Shown here one piece after another: positions 17,368 through 24,243 of a DNA stretch of 43,811 nt. Position 1 is the stretch's first letter. Every line of letters begins with the position of its first letter. The notes below the pieces were generated by a model that worked only from the letters and a program-made list of their open reading frames with translations, made no database searches and was not told where the DNA came from. This DNA is from UBA5420 sp964485345 (lineage in GTDB: Bacteria > Bacillota > Limnochordia > Darwinibacteriales > Darwinibacteriaceae). The translations under genes and the position numbers were made by a program. The stretch spans positions 1 through 43,811 of the forward strand of contig CAZAJB010000013.1 in assembly GCA_964485345.1 (NCBI GenBank), given 5' to 3'.

Positions 17368-18078
17368 ATGCAAGTATGGAGAAACATAACAGACAAGCTC
17401 AGACAGGCTTGGTACAGGAGGGACAAGCAAAAACTACTGGTCGTTATTGTCGCGGGGATTTCTATGATCGCTGGGATTGGCCTCGGAGTCTATCGCAACT
17501 GGACCCCGGAAGAAGCCGTTCTTGTGGCTCCTCAGGTGAGTCTTGACCAACTGGAAGAGGTTGTGCAAGAACGGGTACAAGCAGTGATCACGGATTTCTA
17601 CCCTTGGGTTCTTGAAGGTCCCATCCAGCTTGTTACGGTGGAACCACCGACAAGCGTCATGCCGCAGCCCACTGACATGAAGCCTGACCCTGAGCCAGAA
17701 ACCCAGCTGTCCTTCGAACACCTCATTTGGCCTGTACAAGGCGAAATAGCCACACCTTTTGGATGGCATCGTCATCCCGTTTATGGCGATTGGCGTTTTA
17801 ACGCCGGTTTGGAGTTTAGTGTCACAGACGATGCCGTTCGGACGGTGTTGCCAGGTGAAGTTGTAGCTGTAAACTCTAACGGTCTAGAAACCGAACTTGT
17901 CATCGATCATGGCAGTGGATGGGTGTCCACCTATCGGTCCATCAGAGGAATTCAGGTTGGACCGGGTGAACTCGTAAAGCAAAACCAAAACATTGCCTAT
18001 CCTGAGAGCACAGGGTTGATCTTTTTTGGATTAACTCACGAAGGGGAGCCCGTAAACCCCCAGGCGTTTCTCCACTAA
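17368..18078 (+). CDS. spoIIQ: SpoIIQ-like protein with degenerate M23 (LytM) domain
   Basis: The 236-residue protein has one N-terminal membrane helix (about 23-42), a Pro/Glu-rich stalk (about 95-117) and a C-terminal M23/LytM domain (from about 122). In Bacillus, SpoIIQ sits in the forespore membrane and forms a channel with SpoIIIAH during engulfment. The fold motif FGWHRHPVYGDWRFNAGLEF is clear, but the zinc ligands of active M23 enzymes (H-x-G-x-D and the C-terminal HxH) read NAGLEF and LTHEG, so it should be catalytically dead, as Bacillus SpoIIQ is. Position just upstream of spoIIID and a possible forespore promoter support the name. A generic M23 wall protein is the alternative. Confidence 0.78.
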   Translation: MQVWRNITDKLRQAWYRRDKQKLLVVIVAGISMIAGIGLGVYRNWTPEEAVLVAPQVSLDQLEEVVQERVQAVITDFYPWVLEGPIQLVTVEPPTSVMPQPTDMKPDPEPETQLSFEHLIWPVQGEIATPFGWHRHPVYGDWRFNAGLEFSVTDDAVRTVLPGEVVAVNSNGLETELVIDHGSGWVSTYRSIRGIQVGPGELVKQNQNIAYPESTGLIFFGLTHEGEPVNPQAFLH

Positions 18079-18084
18079 TGCTAC

Positions 18085-18113
18085 GCATATTCATGGCCCC
18101 GCAGCATATAAAT
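18085..18113 (+). promoter_or_regulatory. Candidate mother-cell (sigma-E) promoter of spoIIID
   Basis: GCATATT at 18085-18091 is a perfect match to the sigma-E -35 consensus (KMATATT), and CATATAAAT at 18105-18113 is close to the -10 consensus (CATAYNNT). The spacer is 13 bases, one less than usual. Bacillus spoIIID is transcribed by sigma-E, so the position is as expected. Confidence 0.5.
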
Positions 18114-18141
18114 GTATAAAAAGTGCTAGGGGGAAGCGCAG

Positions 18142-18408
18142 ATGAGAGACTATATCCGCAAGCGGGTGGTGGATGTAAGTTTATATATCGTGAAAACAAG
18201 TGCCACTGTGCGGCAAGCGGCCATCGTGTTTGGGGTGAGTAAAAGTACCGTCCATAAGGATGTGACCGAGCGCTTGCCTCGCATTAATAGAGAACTGGCT
18301 GAACAAGTCAAACAGGTCCTCGAAGTCAACAAGTCCGAACGCCACATCAGGGGCGGCGAGGCGACGAAACGGAAGTATGGGGGAAAAGATACGAGCAGGG
18401 CTTCCTAG
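18142..18408 (+). CDS. spoIIID: Sporulation transcriptional regulator SpoIIID
   Basis: SpoIIID is a small DNA-binding switch that modulates sigma-E genes in the mother cell. The 88-residue protein matches the family throughout: RDYIRKR at the start, the helix-turn-helix VRQAAIVFGVSKSTVHKD, TERLPRIN, and the conserved C-terminal RHIRGGEATKRKY. AGGGGGAA lies 7 bases before the ATG. spoIIID followed by mbl is conserved across endospore formers, so this window very likely comes from a spore-forming lineage. Confidence 0.97.
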   Translation: MRDYIRKRVVDVSLYIVKTSATVRQAAIVFGVSKSTVHKDVTERLPRINRELAEQVKQVLEVNKSERHIRGGEATKRKYGGKDTSRAS

Positions 18409-18481
18409 AGTGACGAGACAAAAAAAGGATTTGCCTCCTCTATGGCGAACTGTATTTCATTGCGTTAAGAATGGAAGAAGC

Positions 18482-18510
18482 GCAGTGGATGTTTGACGTA
18501 GTCAAACTCC
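18482..18510 (+). repeat. Dispersed palindromic intergenic repeat, copy A
   Basis: The core is an inverted repeat GTTTGAC-GTA-GTCAAAC (18491-18507) flanked by GCAGTGGAT and TCC. A copy with a single mismatch over 27 bases occurs on the opposite strand at 30580-30606, with a partial copy beside it. It sits in the 147-base gap between spoIIID and mbl and does not look like a terminator because no T tract follows. Confidence 0.7.
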
Positions 18511-18512
18511 AA

Positions 18513-18534
18513 GATGCTTGCTAGAGCAAGCATC
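18513..18534. repeat. Perfect inverted repeat upstream of mbl
   Basis: GATGCTTGCT (18513-18522) and AGCAAGCATC (18525-18534) are exact reverse complements around a 2-base centre. It ends 6 bases before the mbl ribosome binding site. It could be an operator or an RNA hairpin near the start; no T run follows, so it is not a typical terminator. Confidence 0.6.
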
Positions 18535-18555
18535 AGTTGTGGAGGGGGCAATTGG

Positions 18556-19569
18556 ATGTTCAGCAAGGATATTGGAATCGACTTAGGTACTGCTAATATA
18601 TTGGTCCACGTGCGGGGCAAAGGAATTGTGATTTGCGAACCGTCGGTTGTGGCCATTGATGTAAATACCCAGAAAATCTGCGCCATCGGTGAAGAAGCCC
18701 GAGAGATGATTGGGCGTACACCGGGGAATATCAGGGCAATCAGGCCTTTGAACGAAGGGGTTATTGCTGATTTTACCATTACCGAAGAAATTCTCAAGCA
18801 CTTTATCCGCAAAGTGGCCGGTCGTGGTTTTAGGCCTCGGGTTATGGTATGCGTCCCTTCTGGAATTACGACGGTTGAAAGAAGAGCTGTCTTGGAAGCA
18901 GCAACCCTTGCTGGAGCGAAGGAAGTGTACCTGGTGACCGAACCCATCGCCGCTGCTGTTGGTTGTGGTTTGGATATTGCAGCTCCAAGCGGCAATATGG
19001 TTGTGGATATTGGTGGCGGAACGACAGATATAGCCGTGATATCCCTCGGCGGCGAAGTGACCTCAGAGTCCCTCCGAATTGGAGGATCCCACATTGAAGA
19101 GGCTATTTTGCGTCATATCAAGCGAGTGTACAACCTTGCTATTGGTGATCGTACGGCAGAAGACATAAAAACGACGATTGCCATGGCCTATCCTGACCCC
19201 AACAAGAAGATGTCCATCCGCGGCAGAGACCTGGTGACAGGCTTGCCAGCCACCATTGAGATCAGTTCGGTCGATATTTACCCTGCTATCGAAGAACCGA
19301 TCTTTAGCATTGTCGATGCGATTCGGGGCGTCTTAGAAGTGACCCCTCCAGAACTGGCTGCAGATATCATGAATCAGGGTATGTACTTGACCGGCGGCGG
19401 ATCCCTCTTGGAGGGTATGGATCGCCTGGTCCAAGAGAGAACTGGGGTACCAGTTACCTTGGCAGAGGATCCCCTTAGCTGCGTTGTGAGAGGGACCGGA
19501 CAGATTCTGGATTCCATCGACAGCATGCCCCGGGCACGTTTTGTGGCCACGTATACAAAAGGACGTTAA
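18556..19569 (+). CDS. mbl: Actin-like cell-shape protein Mbl (MreB family)
   Basis: Mbl forms membrane-associated filaments that guide lateral wall synthesis. The start ATG 18556 follows GGAGGGGG; an upstream in-frame ATG at 18514 falls in the inverted repeat. The 337-residue product has the actin-type nucleotide motifs IGIDLGTAN (phosphate 1), VDIGGGTTDIAVI (phosphate 2) and LTGGGSLLEGMD (adenosine), and the family signature VPSGITTVERRAV. Proximity to spoIIID and flgF/flgG (flhO/flhP in Bacillus) identifies it as Mbl rather than MreB. Confidence 0.93.
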   Translation: MFSKDIGIDLGTANILVHVRGKGIVICEPSVVAIDVNTQKICAIGEEAREMIGRTPGNIRAIRPLNEGVIADFTITEEILKHFIRKVAGRGFRPRVMVCVPSGITTVERRAVLEAATLAGAKEVYLVTEPIAAAVGCGLDIAAPSGNMVVDIGGGTTDIAVISLGGEVTSESLRIGGSHIEEAILRHIKRVYNLAIGDRTAEDIKTTIAMAYPDPNKKMSIRGRDLVTGLPATIEISSVDIYPAIEEPIFSIVDAIRGVLEVTPPELAADIMNQGMYLTGGGSLLEGMDRLVQERTGVPVTLAEDPLSCVVRGTGQILDSIDSMPRARFVATYTKGR

Positions 19570-19588
19570 AAAAGCTAAAGCTTACATG

Positions 19589-19617
19589 TTCCCTTGCCGA
19601 TAAAGATGGCAAGGGAA
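19589..19617 (+). terminator. Hairpin between mbl and flgF
   Basis: TTCCCTTGCC (19589-19598) pairs perfectly with GGCAAGGGAA (19608-19617) around a 9-base loop. The following TATTCATT is only weakly T-rich, so it may be an incomplete terminator or a translational control element. It lies 8 bases before the perfect ribosome binding site of flgF and contains the only TTG and ATG codons upstream in that frame. Confidence 0.6.
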
Positions 19618-19625
19618 TATTCATT

Positions 19626-19641
19626 AGGAGGTGATTTTATA
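19626..19641 (+). promoter_or_regulatory. Perfect ribosome binding site before an AUA start codon
   Basis: AGGAGGTGAT at 19626-19635 is fully complementary to the typical 3' end of Firmicute 16S rRNA. Seven bases after AGGAGG comes ATA (19639-19641), followed by the codons for LRGIYTATSGM, the normal second residue onward of the FlgF/FlgG family. No ATG, GTG or TTG occurs in frame at a useful distance. Confidence 0.7.
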
Positions 19642-20373
19642 CTTCGGGGAATTTATACGGCAACGTCAGGTATGCTTGTGGAATCTCTGCGCATGGATGT
19701 GTCCAGTAATAACTTGGCGAACGTAGATACGGCCGGTTTTCAGCGGCAAACGGCGCACATCTACTCGCTTCCCGAGACTCCAGTGCACAGGGTGCACCAA
19801 AATAGGCAGCAACTTCTAGGGGTGCTGGGCACAGGAGCCTTTGTGGATGGAAGCCGCTCTTCCTTTTCTCCAGGAACGCTACGGGTAACGCAGAATCCAT
19901 TAGATGTGGCTTTGGTCGGCTCAGGATTCTTTGCCATTAATACCGCAGAGGGTACTAGGTATACCAGGGACGGTCGGTTTACTGTAAACGCAAGTGGCCT
20001 CTTGTCTACTCTAGATGGCAATCTTGTCCGGGGAGAGCGAGGGTCGATCTTCGTGGGAGAAGGCGAAGTGCTGATTGGTGAAAAGGGAGATATCACCGTA
20101 AATGGCGAATGGGTGGACAAGCTTTTGCTCGTTGAGTTTAATGATCGGGATGCGCTTATCAGGCATGGTGCGAACCTCTATGAGGCTCTGCCCGAAGCGG
20201 GGACTCCGTTTCGGTATCCAGCTACAATAGTACCTGGAACCCTTGAAATGGCGAATGTAAATGTGGTTCGCGAAATGGTCAACCTGATCAATATTCAAAG
20301 AAGTTATGAGGCCAATCAAAAGGTGGTACAAGCCTTTGATGAGACTCTAGGCAAGATTATCAACGAAGTCTAA
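19639..20373 (+). CDS. flgF: Flagellar proximal rod protein FlgF (FlhO type), AUA start
   Basis: FlgF builds the proximal rod of the flagellar axle. From the proposed AUA start the protein is 244 residues. It has the N-terminal axial-protein motif SSNNLANVDTAGFQRQ, the central IDs of the FlgE/F/G family (NPLDVALVGSGFFAI, TRDGRFTVNASG), and the C-terminal MVNLINIQRSYEANQKVVQAFDE (as MVNLINIQRSYEANQ and KVVQAFDE). A 15-residue longer form starting at TTG 19594 would include a hairpin and the ribosome binding site in the coding sequence and is unlikely. The mbl-flgF-flgG order equals mbl-flhO-flhP in Bacillus. Confidence 0.88.
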   Translation: MLRGIYTATSGMLVESLRMDVSSNNLANVDTAGFQRQTAHIYSLPETPVHRVHQNRQQLLGVLGTGAFVDGSRSSFSPGTLRVTQNPLDVALVGSGFFAINTAEGTRYTRDGRFTVNASGLLSTLDGNLVRGERGSIFVGEGEVLIGEKGDITVNGEWVDKLLLVEFNDRDALIRHGANLYEALPEAGTPFRYPATIVPGTLEMANVNVVREMVNLINIQRSYEANQKVVQAFDETLGKIINEV

Positions 20374-20414
20374 TAGCTTTAAGGGGAACTGGCTGGACTG
20401 GAAACAGAAGCCGC

Positions 20415-20444
20415 TGAAACTATCAACCGACTGCGATGGTTTCA
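20415..20444. repeat. Inverted repeat in the flgF-flgG gap
   Basis: TGAAACTATC (20415-20424) and GATGGTTTCA (20435-20444) form a 10-pair stem with one G-U pair around a 10-base loop, followed by CACCCCCTTTCTT. It is a possible weak terminator or leader structure for flgG. Confidence 0.5.
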
Positions 20445-20461
20445 CACCCCCTTTCTTGCGC

Positions 20462-20481
20462 TATGTTTAGACCTAAACATA
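20462..20481. promoter_or_regulatory. 20-base palindrome upstream of flgG, possible operator
   Basis: TATGTTTAGACCTAAACATA has perfect 9-base arms around a central AC. It ends 7 bases before the GGGAGG ribosome binding site of flgG. Such a long AT-rich palindrome suggests a dimeric repressor site or a hairpin controlling flgG; no promoter could be placed with confidence. Confidence 0.5.
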
Positions 20482-20504
20482 CTATCTAGGGAGGGTTTTT
20501 TGTT

Positions 20505-21293
20505 ATGATGCGTTCTTTATGGACCGCGGCCTCAGGGATGACGGCCCAACAAACGAAGATCGACACGATTTCGAACAACTTGGCAAACGTGAACACCACC
20601 GGCTTTAAGAAGAGTCGAGTGGACTTTCAGGATCTGCTTTATCAAACGGTGAAGTATGCAGGAACACCGTCTACAGCTGGAGCCCAGGTGCCCACTGGTA
20701 TTCAGATTGGTCATGGTGTAAGGCCCGTGGCCACCCAGAGGATTTTCTCTCAAGGCATGTATCAACAGACGGATAATCCCTTAGATGTGGTCATTGAAGG
20801 CGACGGATTTTTCCAGGTACTACTACCTGACGGCGGTATTAGCTACACGAGGGATGGTGCTTTTAAACTCGATGCCGATGGACGTTTGACGACATCGGAT
20901 GGTTTTCCCATTGAGCCGGAGATTATTGTGCCTTCCGATTCATTGGAGTTAAGCATAGGCTCTGATGGAACTGTAACTGTTATGCAACCTGGCGATAGTG
21001 AACCAGGGCGAATTGGCGAACTGCAGATTGTCCGTTTTGTGAACCCTGCAGGACTGAAGAGCGAGGGTCGCAATCTTTATACGGCCACAGCCGCTAGTGG
21101 TGAACCAATGCTTGGAACTCCTGGTCTGGGTGGCTTTGGCATGCTCAGCCAAAACTTCTTGGAAATGTCCAATGTGCAGGTTGTAGAGGAAATGGTAAAT
21201 ATGATTGTGTCGCAAAGAGCCTATGAGAGTAATTCCAAGGCTATTCAGGCTTCCGATGATATGCTGCAGACTGCCAATAATCTGCGTAGGTAA
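20505..21293 (+). CDS. flgG: Flagellar distal rod protein FlgG (FlhP type)
   Basis: FlgG forms the distal rod that spans the P and L rings. The 262-residue product has SLWTAASGMTAQQ and TISNNLANVNTTGFKKSRVD at the N-terminus, the NPLDVVIEGDGFFQV middle segment, and a C-terminal NVQVVEEMVNMIVSQRAYESN helix region (about 225-262). GGGAGG lies upstream of two adjacent ATG codons (20505 and 20508). It is followed within 7 bases by flgA, linking the Firmicute-type rod genes to a Gram-negative-type ring-gene set. Confidence 0.94.
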   Translation: MMRSLWTAASGMTAQQTKIDTISNNLANVNTTGFKKSRVDFQDLLYQTVKYAGTPSTAGAQVPTGIQIGHGVRPVATQRIFSQGMYQQTDNPLDVVIEGDGFFQVLLPDGGISYTRDGAFKLDADGRLTTSDGFPIEPEIIVPSDSLELSIGSDGTVTVMQPGDSEPGRIGELQIVRFVNPAGLKSEGRNLYTATAASGEPMLGTPGLGGFGMLSQNFLEMSNVQVVEEMVNMIVSQRAYESNSKAIQASDDMLQTANNLRR

Positions 21294-21299
21294 CGGCCA

Positions 21300-22091
21300 A
21301 TGAAACGAAGAAGGATTTTGTGGATGCTTGTCATGACGCTTTTTGGCTGTCTTTCCTTCGCTAGCTTTGTCTGCGCTGCGGAACAGGAGAAGGTGGTTCT
21401 GTTCTTACCCGAAAGCGTCAACGTCCAGGGTCCCGATCTTCTGTTAGGTAAGATCGCCACGATTACCGGTCCCGCAGAGATGGTAAATCAAGTCGCGGCC
21501 ATCAATGCGGGGGCAGCCCCCATCAGCGGAAGTTCTCGCCGTCTAACCAAGGGCCAGATTGAAGTACGCTTACGGCAAGGGGGCGTTGATGTCAGAACGG
21601 TTGAGTTTCAAGGCGCCACACAGGTCCAGGTGTATGGTGTAGTTCCAGTTCCAGGCGCAAGCATGGTATACCAGACGGAAGCTGGATTTCCCATGTATGA
21701 AGTGGTGGTGGCTACGGTGGATTTACCCCGGGGTCACATAATTTCGCTTGGAGACCTAATTGTGGAGAACCAGGAATTTAGAAGTGGGCAACCCGATTTA
21801 CGCACCGTAGAGGAGTTCGTAGGACTACGTACAAGCCGTCACGTGCTCGGGGGGAGCCCGTTAACAGCGCTCAATGTCGAGGCTGTTCCCATTATTGAAC
21901 GGGGAGCCCGGGTGACGATTCTTGTGCAGAATGGATCCTTAGTGGTGACCGCTCCTGGGATCGCCCGGGGATCGGGTGGCCTTGGCGAGGTGATTTCTGT
22001 GGAGAACACGCTTTCTAGGCAATTGGTGTCAGGTGAAATCATTGACGCCCAGACAGTTCAGGTGAATATGAGGGGGTCTATAACTCCATGA
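21300..22091 (+). CDS. flgA: Flagellar P-ring assembly chaperone FlgA
   Basis: FlgA is a periplasmic chaperone for assembly of the FlgI ring. The 263-residue protein has a signal peptide (MKRRRILWMLVMTLFGC then a hydrophobic stretch, cleavage probably after VCAA, about residue 26) and a SAF-like domain with ATVDLPRGHIISLGDLIV. The C-terminal part (SPLTALNVEAVPIIERGARVTI... read in two parts) is typical. The stop overlaps the flgH start by 4 bases. Its presence implies a real periplasm and P ring. Confidence 0.9.
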   Translation: MKRRRILWMLVMTLFGCLSFASFVCAAEQEKVVLFLPESVNVQGPDLLLGKIATITGPAEMVNQVAAINAGAAPISGSSRRLTKGQIEVRLRQGGVDVRTVEFQGATQVQVYGVVPVPGASMVYQTEAGFPMYEVVVATVDLPRGHIISLGDLIVENQEFRSGQPDLRTVEEFVGLRTSRHVLGGSPLTALNVEAVPIIERGARVTILVQNGSLVVTAPGIARGSGGLGEVISVENTLSRQLVSGEIIDAQTVQVNMRGSITP

Positions 22092-22693
22092 AGAATACAA
22101 GGTTTGTTCGCAAGGTAGTTGTCTTCGTCTTCATTGTTTTTGCCGCGGCCAATCAGTTTCTCGCGTATCAGATCATGGCCCAGTCCTTGTATCCGGTGGA
22201 TACACCGTCGATGTTTGAGGACAGGAAGGCCAGACGCATGGGTGATTTGGTCACAGTGATTATTGTGGAACGAGCTACAGCAAGGCAAAACGCCTCAACG
22301 GCCGCAGGGAAAGACTCTGAGCTTTCGGTTGGGCCTGGTATGGGTGTCCTAGCTGACTTGATTCCCCTCTTGAAGCTGAGCGGTGGCGACTCCTTTTCGT
22401 CGGATGGTGCCACTACAAGGGGAGGGAGCCTAACCGCCAATGTAACAACGAGGGTTGTGGAAGTATACCCCAACGATACCCTACGTATTGAAGGCCGTCA
22501 GACGATCGTGATCAATGGTGAAGAACAAGAGATTGTGCTGTCTGGGATCATCCGCAGTCGCGATGTGGCACCGGATAACACCATTTTATCGAATTTTGTG
22601 GCTGACGCAGAAATTGCCTTTTTGGGCACCGGTGTTGTGGCCGATAAAAACAATCCCGGCATTCTCACCCGCCTTTTCAACTGGTTGTTTTAG
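22088..22693 (+). CDS. flgH: Flagellar L-ring protein FlgH, without lipobox cysteine
   Basis: FlgH forms the outer-membrane L ring around the rod. The 201-residue protein shows LYPVDTPSMFEDRKARRMGD, VIIVERATARQNAST, TARVVEVYPNDTLRIEG-like segments, and the C-terminal SGIIRSRDVAPDNTILS and VADAEIAFLGTG. Unlike E. coli FlgH, which is a lipoprotein, the export signal (about 1-33, ending near YQIMAQS) contains no cysteine, so it should be cleaved by ordinary signal peptidase or stay anchored. The ATGA overlap couples it to flgA. Confidence 0.92.
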   Translation: MKNTRFVRKVVVFVFIVFAAANQFLAYQIMAQSLYPVDTPSMFEDRKARRMGDLVTVIIVERATARQNASTAAGKDSELSVGPGMGVLADLIPLLKLSGGDSFSSDGATTRGGSLTANVTTRVVEVYPNDTLRIEGRQTIVINGEEQEIVLSGIIRSRDVAPDNTILSNFVADAEIAFLGTGVVADKNNPGILTRLFNWLF

Positions 22694-22710
22694 ATCGAGA
22701 GGGGGATTTT

Positions 22711-23823
22711 ATGTCTAGGAAGACTGTAGTTTTCGTTTTGGGAATCATCCTCCTCTGTGGGGGTTTGGTCGGGGCCCAGACGGTAGAGCCCATACGCTAT
22801 GATACTCCCGTCGTTCGAGTTAAAGATGTAGCCCGGGTGCAAGGGGACCGGGATAACCAGATTTTCGGCCTCGGTCTAATCGTCGGTTTACAGGGAACAG
22901 GCGATGGATCTGGCTCAAGGGCAAATATCCAGATGATCGCTAATATGCTTGAGGGATTCGGGATCACGGTATCAGCAGATGATCTTCGGATGCGCAACAT
23001 TGCTGCGGTTATGGTAACTGCAGACCTACCTACGTCTCTTAGGACTGGTGATCGCCTTGACGTGACCGTATCTAGCATCGGCGATGCCCGTAGTCTGCAA
23101 GGGGGATTTCTTCTGCAGACACCGCTGCAAGCTGCGAATGGACAGATTTTTGCCGTGGCCCAAGGTGCGGTATCCATAGGCGGCTTTGTGGTCCGGGGTG
23201 GTGCAGGAGGTCAGACAAACCATACCACAGTTGGCAGCGTGCCTAATGGGGCCATTGTGGAGCGCGAACTAGAAGTGTATGATTTCGGCGCTGGCGGGAG
23301 CGTTGCCATGGTCTTGCTGCAGCCAGACTTCACAACAGCCAGCCGCCTGGTGCAGGTAGTCAATGAGGTCTACCAAGAGGATTTGGCCTGGGCCAGGGAC
23401 CAAGGTACTGTGGAGATTCGGATCCCCTTCGGATACACGACGAATGTGGTGGGCTTCATAGCCGAACTGGAGGAACTCCCCATTCGTCCTGATGCCAATG
23501 CCAGAGTGGTGATTAATGAACGCACTGGTACGGTAGTCATGGGATCCCAGGTGCGCATAGCCTCTCTTGCCGTTTCGCATGGAAATCTCAAGGTCCAAGT
23601 GGGACAGGGGGCAAATCTTGAAGGAGATTCGACTCTAGAAAGAGAAGCAAACGCTGGGCAGGAGCAAGTGTATAACCAAACAACAGTCCTAGGTGGCACA
23701 CCGAATGTACAGGATCTAGTTGACGCCCTTAATGCTGTAGGCGCCACGCCTCGCGATGTAATCGCTATTTTACAGGCAGTGAAGGCTGCCGGAGCGTTGT
23801 TTGGAGATTTGATCATTATCTAG
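22711..23823 (+). CDS. flgI: Flagellar P-ring protein FlgI
   Basis: FlgI forms the periplasmic P ring bushing. The 370-residue length is typical. A signal peptide ends near VGAQT (about residue 23). Conserved motifs follow: VRVKDVARVQGDRDNQIFG, GLIVGLQGTGD, NIAAVMVTADLP, and the C-terminal TPRDVIAILQAVKAAGALFG. An SD of GAGGGGG lies 7 bases before the ATG. Monoderm Firmicutes lack FlgI, so this is strong evidence for a diderm envelope. Confidence 0.96.
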   Translation: MSRKTVVFVLGIILLCGGLVGAQTVEPIRYDTPVVRVKDVARVQGDRDNQIFGLGLIVGLQGTGDGSGSRANIQMIANMLEGFGITVSADDLRMRNIAAVMVTADLPTSLRTGDRLDVTVSSIGDARSLQGGFLLQTPLQAANGQIFAVAQGAVSIGGFVVRGGAGGQTNHTTVGSVPNGAIVERELEVYDFGAGGSVAMVLLQPDFTTASRLVQVVNEVYQEDLAWARDQGTVEIRIPFGYTTNVVGFIAELEELPIRPDANARVVINERTGTVVMGSQVRIASLAVSHGNLKVQVGQGANLEGDSTLEREANAGQEQVYNQTTVLGGTPNVQDLVDALNAVGATPRDVIAILQAVKAAGALFGDLIII

Positions 23824-23836
23824 AGGAGGACTGCCA

Positions 23837-24148
23837 GTGCGTGTGAATTGGGAGCCGAAAGATTTGGTAGCCAGCAAAGCAGAAGAGTTGGCCGAGCGCA
23901 AGTCCACTTCGCAGCATGCTCTACAAGATGCTGCTGAACAGTTTGAGGCAATTTTCCTTTACCAGCTGATGGAGCAGATGCGACGCACGGTGCCAGAAAC
24001 GGACTTGCTCGGCGATCGGCGTGCTGAGAACATTTTCCAATCTATGCTTGATCAGGAACTGGCAACGACATACTCACAAACCCAGAGTGTTGGCTTGGCT
24101 AAGATGATCTATGAGCAGATGTCTCGCTACGTTTCCGAAGACGATTAG
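23837..24148 (+). CDS. flgJ: FlgJ-type rod-binding protein without muramidase domain
   Basis: The 103-residue protein is only the rod-binding (rod cap) domain of FlgJ: AAEQFEAIFLYQLMEQMRRTV, GDRRAENIFQSMLDQELATT and AKMIYEQMSRY (each in that order). The C-terminal peptidoglycan hydrolase domain of E. coli FlgJ is missing, as in many other bacteria, so another enzyme must open the wall. Start is GTG 23837 after AGAGGAGG. It ends the flagellar group and a terminator follows. Confidence 0.9.
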   Translation: MRVNWEPKDLVASKAEELAERKSTSQHALQDAAEQFEAIFLYQLMEQMRRTVPETDLLGDRRAENIFQSMLDQELATTYSQTQSVGLAKMIYEQMSRYVSEDD

Positions 24149-24157
24149 AGCATACTC

Positions 24158-24192
24158 ACTCCACAAGACGCAAACTTGTGGAGTTCATTTTT
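24158..24192 (+). terminator. Terminator after the flagellar genes
   Basis: ACTCCACAAG (24158-24167) pairs perfectly with CTTGTGGAGT (24175-24184) around a 7-base loop; TCATTTTT follows. It separates the flagellar genes from the envelope block. Confidence 0.85.
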
Positions 24193-24243
24193 GTGCAGGA
24201 AAAGACCTTGTTATCACGAATTGATTAGGGTGGTAAAGGGGGT

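Noticed and set aside
20374..20504. Cyclic-di-GMP riboswitch before flgG
   Set aside because: The GEMM core motifs (such as the CGCACAGGGCAAACC segment) are absent.
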